Source: Strongylocentrotus purpuratus
Taxonomy: Eukaryota; Echinodermata; Echinoidea; Camarodonta; Strongylocentrotidae
Direction: 5' to 3'
DNA length: 64,000 nt
NCBI RefSeq assembly: GCF_000002235.5
Contig: NW_022145613.1
Coordinates: 14,645,383 to 14,709,382, forward strand
Below are positions 32,101 through 64,000 of this stretch, piece after piece. Below the pieces are notes generated by a model that saw nothing but the letters and a program-made list of their open reading frames with translations, was not told the origin of the DNA and ran no database searches. Both the position numbers and the translations under genes were made by a program. How positions within the stretch are numbered: position 1 is the stretch's first letter; every line of letters begins with the position of its first letter.

Positions 32101-34499
32101 TATGAAGATGAAAAATCTAAAATGTGTTCTTTAAAAAATGTACATTGCTGGTTGGCACCCTTAAGTTGGGCACACAACAACTTCTGATACATTGTAGAGG
32201 AAGAATATATATACCAGTAGTCTGCTGAAACTTCATAACCATGAGCAGTCAGTCACACACAAGACAAATGCTCATGAATGATTGAAAATATGATTGTTGA
32301 TATACAGAGTAACACATCCATGAAATCACAAGTTGCAATGTGATATAAAAAGATGAAAATGGGTATCAATTAAAGTAATATTCCACAACATTCCAATCTA
32401 GATTTTGGTTTAATCATACACAAGATAATGTATCAGTGATGGCTAATTTCACAATACTTGATGAACTTAAGACAAGTCTGATTGTATTTTTTTACAAAAT
32501 AACATACAAGTCCATATACATGTATTTTCAATCAAAATTCTGTAACCATTTGTTTACATGATTGCTATTTTTTTTTAGACAATTTGAGTAGGCAAATCAT
32601 GTAGCAGGGTTTCAAAGATAACACAAAAATCATATTTACATGTTTTACAGGGTTTGTTTTTAAAGTCTTCCATAATCCCATGAGTTTCATAACATAATTA
32701 CAAATTTCAGAAAGAATAGATAAATAAAAGTATGTACAACTCAAAAAGCACAATTAACACTTCAATACTGATTTTTTTTTCTTTCCCATCCTAATTCTAC
32801 AATGCCAATTCTAATACAAATTGAACGTCGATCTCAAAGTTACACTATTAGTTATTAATACACACTGAATAGCTGGAGTAGGCACACAACACTTGATAGT
32901 CCTTTATTTTCGGAATGTGTGTGTCCACATGAAATATTAAAAAAATTCATAACATTACGCACATTATATTGTGTTCACATAGCACCTCAAGTCCGTCTTT
33001 AATTGTTTTGTTTTGTGCTTTCCTAAAAGGTTCAAAGGATATCATTCAAATAAGTACTTGATTGTGTGATAAAGTCGTACAATCTTTTTCCGACTCGTGC
33101 AAAAGCTTTTCTCCATATCCAACTAGGTATTGAACAACGATCACTGTGTAATTAAAAAAAGGATATCCCATGCTATATAAAGCTCCATCGTGATTGAACT
33201 GAAAGCTATAAAAAAAAAAAGAGAGCAAAAATGAGCCAAGAGACAAATGCGAGGCTCATTGAGATTACTTAGTACTTCTGATGAGAAATTGTTTGGGAAA
33301 ATCGAATTTCAGGGGCCTAAAAGTTAAAAATCTGAAGGAGCATTTCCTAGTGAATGATTGAAAAGAGGGGTCATAACATCTGGTAGCTTTTATTTTTCAT
33401 AGTAGATTGCAGTCTCTTCCTGGTCTCTTTTTGGCTCTCTCCGACCCTCCTCGCTTTTAGTACGACCAAATTCAAAATCTTCTCCATAAGATCACACTTC
33501 TAAATCTTGCCCCATACATTACTGGAAAATGAAGGAGGAAAAAAAGTTGACATTTTTTAAAGAACAATCGGTCTTGTCCATTCCATTCATCTTTGATTCT
33601 CATTTCCTTACATATATGAAAAATATATCAACATGTTAAGCATTGATTTTATACGATTTAATCCAGGGAAATTTCAGTGCCTACTGGGTTATTATATCAC
33701 AAAAACTGGACATTCATTCCGACTATAAATGGAATACTAGTATTAGATAAACAATAAAAAAAAACTCACACAGGTTCAAAAATAAAGACTCACTCACGAA
33801 TGGCACAAGTATAGTACAATCCATAATTTATAAAAACCCTGCAAAAATTTATGATGTGCTTATGCAGCGTCATTGTGCTATAAGAAGACAATTAGCAGCA
33901 AGGGTCTATGGGTACGCACAACTCACTGAGTAAGCAAACGTGTGAGCTACAATGTATAATGGGAGGTAATCGATCTAAGCAAAAACAAAATCGAGGATCA
34001 ATACACCCGTAGATGTGAATGTAACTAGAACCAGGTGCCCTCTAAATAGGGTGTTAAATGAAATCTTGCACCAATATCACAAATATAAATGTACAGCAAA
34101 TCATACCTCAAAATCTCTACACACCGCATTGGTATCTACGAGTTAAAGCTAAAGCAAACTTTCTCTACTATTAACAATTAATGCCACATTATAAATGCAC
34201 CATTTAATCCGTTTTTTCTTCTTCAGATTCCATCTTTTAAGCGTTTTCATGGAATGGCTGCTTGTAATGTATGTCAAAGGTTATGCAGGAGAAAGACCTT
34301 GTGATTGATTACATAACTCTTTGGTACATATCAAAATATTGGCTATTGTTATTCTATCTACAGACAGATTGATCAGGGGCGTTCCCACTTAAGCTTGCTA
34401 TACGGAGAAACACGTTTTGTACGTTTTGGTTTGTTATTCAATTTTCACAAGCTACCATATTTTCACAACCCAACCATAACTTTGCCTTTAATCACAAGC
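29139..34499. other. No gene seen; AT-rich DNA between RPL19 and Argonaute
   Basis: No coding frame with family resemblance or splice context. The only structured feature noticed is the hairpin element at 29522-29628. Part of this region could belong to a long Argonaute 3'UTR (minus), but no signal decides this. Confidence 0.5.
29522..29628. mobile_element. MITE-like element with 25-bp perfect terminal hairpin
   Basis: 29529-29553 (tttcataaaacttgttatca...) is exactly complementary to 29596-29620. The outer bases (ccccg / tgagaccc) extend the similarity. This family motif (ggggcgtttcataaaact / agttttatgaaacgggcccc) also occurs in a diverged form at 37891-38040. Confidence 0.7.
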
Positions 34500-34653
34500 A
34501 GAGCCATCTATACACAGAGTTTGGCCAACTTTATTTTACTGGGTAACAACATGGCGTATATTCTTTTGTTTTGTGCTTGCCCAACAAAGCAGTAGTTGCC
34601 ATATTGTGTCCAACTCAAACTAGGTTGGCCAAACTCTGTGTATAGATGGCTCT
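34500..34653. mobile_element. MITE with perfect 30-bp terminal inverted repeats
   Basis: 34500-34529 (starting agagccatctatacacagag) is exactly repeated in inverse at 34624-34653. The total is 154 bp with a 94-bp unrelated middle. Perfect arms suggest a recent insertion. Flanks (atcacaagc left, gatcataag right) are similar but do not give a clear target duplication. Confidence 0.8.
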
Positions 34654-37600
34654 GATCATAAGCGACCAACACTGCCCTCATTTTAACGCTGAATAATCCC
34701 CAAGTTGCAAGATCTCTACAGATTGCATGCCAGGTTTCCTGGCCGGGTGCAAGAAGAGATCTCGCAATTCAGCACATGTCGTAGATCCAACAGTGACAGC
34801 ATATGAGCCACCATGATTAACAGCTAGCAGCAGGCCTGCTCTCGTTAAAGACGATCATACATGTAACCCTTACAACTACGGCTAGGCTCACTTTGGATGC
34901 AGAAATAGGAACATGCTTCAGACAAAACGTAGTGTAGACCCCTCAAAACGATCTCTTCAACAAGGCTTTTGTAGCAGTGGGAACAAAGCTCCTATCAGAA
35001 CAGGGCAATCTCACATATTAAAGCAAGGAGTATATGTAAAATAAAAAGTTAGGGTAACATGTGCTTGGCAAGCTACCCCCTCTACTCCTGCTAAATACAT
35101 TATACTAGGAAATATTATGTCTCTCAAACTTTCCACTCTCAAACTATCATCGATCATTAGATAAATAATTTAAAATAAAGGTACTCATCCAATGAAGATG
35201 TTAGGCATCAAAGCACTTTATAATAAATCAACTCTACTAAAACTATATTCTCTATCTTCTATGCTTCCTTCTCCTCACTAGAGTGACTACAAATAGGCAT
35301 ATAATGGTGTCAACAAAATTCCACTTCAACATGATTACATCCCGTGTTTATTCCATTAGAAAATAAGACTATTTACAACAGCATGAAAGTGAGTTACCAT
35401 TTACATATCAAAAAACAGCGTAGATTACAATTGTACAATTCTTTTTTTTTTGTGCAGTTTCATGTAGCTACCTGTGATCTTACAATACTTACTAATCTCT
35501 GAAAAACAGAAGTAGAATATTATTTCTCTTGTTAGTTACGTCGCTTGTGTGATGTACTGCATATATTTCAGTATACCTCACAATTTCAAACACACAAAGA
35601 TGGTATAAAATACTCTGTGTTATGTACTGCTCATAATTACAGATTCTGAATTAACATGTACACTATACTAAACAGAGAGAATAAGGAAGAATAAGATCAA
35701 AGCTATCCAATCAAACCAGGAATCTCTTAGTGATTTGAGCAACCTAAAATGGTAACATACTTGCTACTTTATACAGCAGTGAATGCGCGTTCTAAAAAAA
35801 AAAAACATGAATATCTACGCTTGAAATGTTCTTAAGTATATAATAGCTTAAAATCAAGGTATAAAATATTGCTTTTTCAAAACAAAACGATGCATAACTT
35901 CACCCTTCAATGGCAAATTAAAAATTTGTGCTCTTTGTAATTGTGAAATGGACAGAGCGGCCAGCTAGATCTAAAGCAGTACGGTTCTTGCCTAAATAAA
36001 TGTACAAGTGCATTGGTAGTCGTGACATGAATGGAAAAGTGGATTGGTAGAAGCGATACAAAATCTGATAATGCTTCTCGTTACAGCAGATGTGCAAATA
36101 GGATCGGCATGTTATATACATTTTGGTAAATGCATTGATTTGGTGAACTGTGTCAGTACAAAATGTACATGAAGAATCACATGGTACAAAGTCAACGTTC
36201 AATATCCATAAACTTGGACAAACCGCCTAGGTGGGTGGAATTAGTCCACCGACTTGGAAAGCCAATTGTCAACCTCTTAATTAATTCATAATTCTGTAAC
36301 CAAATGAACAAGCAAAAAACTTGTGATTATGAAATCAAATATTCATTTTCATTTCATACCTTGATTATGTTGTATAATCATTTTGTTACAAAATTACAGA
36401 AATTTTACCAGAATAAAGAGGACAACACTTCGCACTCTAAACAGGGGACTATGTTAAACCAGGTCTAACTCGGTCTGCATTTATGAAAACAGGCAAATAG
36501 TAAAATTTGGAGTCTGAGCTAACAAGATCTTTACCAATACCTAGCACCTACATCATTAATTACCAAGCTAAATCATCTAGTGGAAAACGCAAACTCTAAC
36601 CAATATTAATCCTGCAGTTATTTTCAAAGCTATAGGATATCTGAGAAATTTATAGATGGATAATATGAATCACTTTGTTTTGGATATCATCACTTCGACA
36701 TTTTAGCACATGGCAGTATCATTTTACCGATTACAACCAGAATGAATGCTCAAAACACACAAATTGTGGAAAAGAAGAAAAAACAAACAAGATGGTCACA
36801 CACATTACTGTATTTTGCACTAAATAAACTACATTCCAAACTAGTCCATCCATTATCATCTTACACTAGTAAAGGGAGATGAGTGGGTGGGAAAGAAGTA
36901 TAAATTTGAAGAGGAGATTGAACATTATACAATTGAAGACATTTAGATACAAGTCTTACATTTATATTATCTATTAAAAGAAAAATACCTGGAAAACACC
37001 CGATTCAAGATAGCTGTCCACATAGCTTGTTTTTGTTCTCACGTTTTCATGCTTTAAGAGTATAAATGGAATAATTCAAGCTCATGACATAAAATGTGAA
37101 AATAACCATATTCAATATACTTGTGAAGGCTAACAGAATGAGGCGAACAATGTGTAAAGAAAAAAAAGGTACTTGAATTGGAAAAAGTCATGCATGTTGG
37201 AAACACTTTTCTCTTTTTTTCTTCTCTAAAACATGCGACTGAAAGAAAGTTACAGTAATTTGTGCTCGGCAAGTTCCATTTTAATGTTATTCAATGTTTG
37301 TGCCATTTCATGTATTGTATCAAAATATAAATCATCATAGCATGAATAAATTTCATGGTATGAAATTCATCCATTATTGACATAAATTGAGGATTTGCTA
37401 TATTGCAAAAAGACAATACAGCAAACAGAAAGTGTTACCTTCATCCCATCTGCTTCTATACATAAAACTTCGGACTGCCAGGAAACAATAATCTATGTGA
37501 TCTTAATTATTCAATACATTTCTGCATTTCTAATGAATATTGATCAGAATATAAGTATCATATCTCAAACATTTCTTTTTTTTAAAACCTGACACTACAA

Positions 37601-39089
37601 TCCATGATACCATTTTTAATTCGCTATTCTGACCAACGATTACAACCGGGAGATATATGTTGCTTAATCTGACAGAGGTTCTGTACTAGTACCATTCTCA
37701 CATAAAAAACACATTTCCACGATTAAAATTACACAAATAATGTCCCACGCTGAAGAAAAAACAATAAAAATACCATTTATGACACTTTGGGGCAAACATG
37801 TTTATATATACAAAAGGGTATTGAGCCTTACCGGTAGTCAGATGAGAATCAAAAAGAAATTAAACTTCTTAAATTCTCAACTTTATATCTGGGGGGCGTT
37901 TCACAAAACTTGTCATCAGTGACAAATGACAGTTTTTTGTTATAAGCTAGTGAAATCCTTGCTTCTGATTGGTCATCAGCAGATTTGTCACTGATTTATG
38001 TAGTTTGTCATTGAAAAAAGGCTTTGTGAAACAGGTCCCAGATGTTCAGCTGCTAAGGCCACTGACTGGATGAAAGCTAATCAACATTTTTTTTCTAAAC
38101 TCATATTTGATGTTTCTTCTACTCGTAGAATTTCATTGGAAGATCAAAAGTTTGTTATTCAATGTCTTATTACAATAGTTTGTGCTTATTAGGATAATGA
38201 AAGCATTCAATGATTTGGGTTTAATATAACCATCACACACTATACAACGCCTTAGATTCCAAACTGTCAAATCCGATTCATAGTTATTTCTTGAGTAACA
38301 GTAATCATCAATCTGGCAAATTTCTGGTCCATTTTGGTCAGTGGTTGATATACTGCATTGAACACAAATTCAGCACTTCATAGATATTCCACAAGACATT
38401 AATTGTATGATGTTCACACATTTATGTGGACAACTACTCTATTAAAGGTAAGAGAGAGTGATGAAAAATAGATCGAGGAGAGAAATAGTATCTACATTAA
38501 ATACATAATCATTACTATAACCATTATCAACACGCATTTTAACAAAGTTGTTATGTGACAATGAAATTAGTATCTTGATAAGCTCAATGATTTCAACTCA
38601 TTCTCAAAATAAACACAATCCCACAATGATTGGAAGTTAAAATGCAAACCAATGGAAACTGTTTGTTGAGATGATGTTTTTTCCCCCGACTAATATATAA
38701 AAAAGATAATTCAATGATCTAGCAACAAGAACTTTCAATGCCTGAAATCATTTTACTACATGGCCATATCCTCTAAAAATGTCTTTCCGAAAGTTTGGTT
38801 TCCTTGAAATTAATTTCAAAGCTACCAATGGTTAAGATGTAAGCTCAAGGAGACAGCGGATAGAAAACTGAGCCAGTACGTTTTTCGTTACATGATCTTT
38901 TCTGTGATTTCCCATTAGATTTGTTGCAATGAATGACTGCTGGCAACCTTGATGTCACACTAATTCTTCGGTGCAGATATTTCCGGGCCAACTTTCTAGA
39001 TGTTGCTCTTTTCCTTAGGTTATTATTCTCTGATTTCTTAACTTGACCATGGATTCTCTCTCTGACATCTGACCTCTGACCTTTGACAC
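34654..39089. other. No gene seen; includes Argonaute 3'UTR (minus) at its right end
   Basis: AT-rich, no convincing frame. The right end must hold the Argonaute 3'UTR. No AATAAA is seen on the minus strand within the first kilobase. An ATTAAA-type candidate lies near 38220 and AATAAA near 35350, so 3'UTR length is undetermined. One MITE-like element lies at 37891-38040. Confidence 0.45.
37891..38040. mobile_element. MITE-like element, gtttcacaaa-ended
   Basis: The left end gggggcgtttcacaaaactt and right end ctttgtgaaacaggtccc are inverse-related. Inside, tgtcatcagtgacaaatgac and gatttgtcactgatttat add internal symmetry. The ends resemble 29522-29628 and 48639-48944. Confidence 0.55.
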
Positions 39090-63547
<24,458 letters not shown>

Positions 63548-64000
63548 CTACAAAACAAAGGAGAAGGAAAAGCACAGAATGAGAACAAGGTAACAAGCTT
63601 AGATTAACTCTAAGAGAAGTATGAAAAACCTCTGGCCAAAAAGTCACATCTACAAAGTGTTTCCTTAATACAGATTTGGCATCCTTTTTCTGATGCATTA
63701 TTCTCTGTATCCTAAAACGAGAATTATGATCTTTTTTTCCCTCCCCTTTTTAGGTCTCATCAACACAGAGCTGTCAGTTGGAGAGGGACTGGCATGCGTT
63801 TGGTAAAATATAATCTCTGTTCATACATGTAAACTAAGAATGACGGTTATGATGTCCGAGTTTATTGGTTTTCACATTTCAAATGCAGAAACAATTACAG
63901 ATTACAAAATATACTTAAAAAGACATATTCTTTCATAATTTTTAAAAACGATTATAGTGTTTGACAAATTAATCAGACTACAAAGTTACATATCATCAAA
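63548..64000. other. Argonaute intron (5' of first visible exon)
   Basis: No exon with AGO resemblance is seen. The sequence is AT-rich intron leading toward the missing 5' exon(s) beyond the right edge. Confidence 0.6.

Noticed and set aside
39018..39089. A 24-codon open extension after the Argonaute TAG, suggesting stop-codon readthrough as reported for a mammalian AGO
   Set aside because: An open stretch of this length is expected by chance about a third of the time, and the sequence overlaps a simple AGGTCA repeat. There is no other support.

Overview
This 64 kb window is nuclear DNA of a marine deuterostome invertebrate, most likely an echinoderm such as a sea urchin. The evidence is AT-rich non-coding DNA full of short inverted-repeat elements, microsatellites and G/C homopolymers, small exons in long introns, and decayed transposon genes (piggyBac, Harbinger/THAP, RecQ-like helicase, non-LTR retroelement). 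The species assignment is inference; no database was searched.

Layout. 1-18.3 kb holds no intact host gene that I can support. It is a mosaic of broken mobile-element genes, mostly on the minus strand, in which several segments recur two or three times, plus two inverted copies (8.76-9.66 kb and 16.86-18.26 kb) of a tandem-repeat-bearing non-autonomous element. 18.3-21.0 kb is quiet AT-rich DNA. 21,045-24,041 (minus) is a complete five-exon CCDC43 orthologue, and 24,422-28,779 (plus) is a complete five-exon ribosomal protein L19 gene. These two are head-to-head with about 380 bp between start codons, and RPL19 starts with a 5'TOP-like pyrimidine tract. 29-39 kb is non-coding, with a few MITE-like hairpins, and may include the long 3'UTR of the next gene. 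39,090-63,547 (minus) is an Argonaute gene of the AGO clade: twenty coding exons per transcript are visible, giving about 934 residues, while the extreme 5' end lies beyond the right edge.

The most unusual observations concern host-gene architecture. (1) The Argonaute gene has two adjacent 91-bp exons (50,631-50,721 and 50,443-50,533) that encode alternative versions of the same 31-residue PIWI segment, including the first catalytic aspartate. They share phase, splice-site phase and 24 of 31 residues but differ at most synonymous positions. Using both or neither breaks the reading frame, so they look like mutually exclusive exons that would give two slicer-domain isoforms. (2) The CCDC43 orthologue has two consecutive introns with U12-type (minor spliceosome) signals, one of the AT-AC class and one GT-AG. 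(3) A partial decayed duplicate of Argonaute exon 8 lies inside the next intron. (4) The tandem-repeat element carries arrays of AGGTCA direct repeats spaced by one base (DR1, the nuclear-receptor site format).

How the host genes relate: RPL19 is a large-subunit ribosomal protein. Argonaute is the small-RNA effector of miRNA/siRNA silencing. CCDC43 has no established biochemical role known to me. The CCDC43-RPL19 pair probably shares a promoter region; Argonaute points toward RPL19 (convergent) with about 10 kb between their stop codons.
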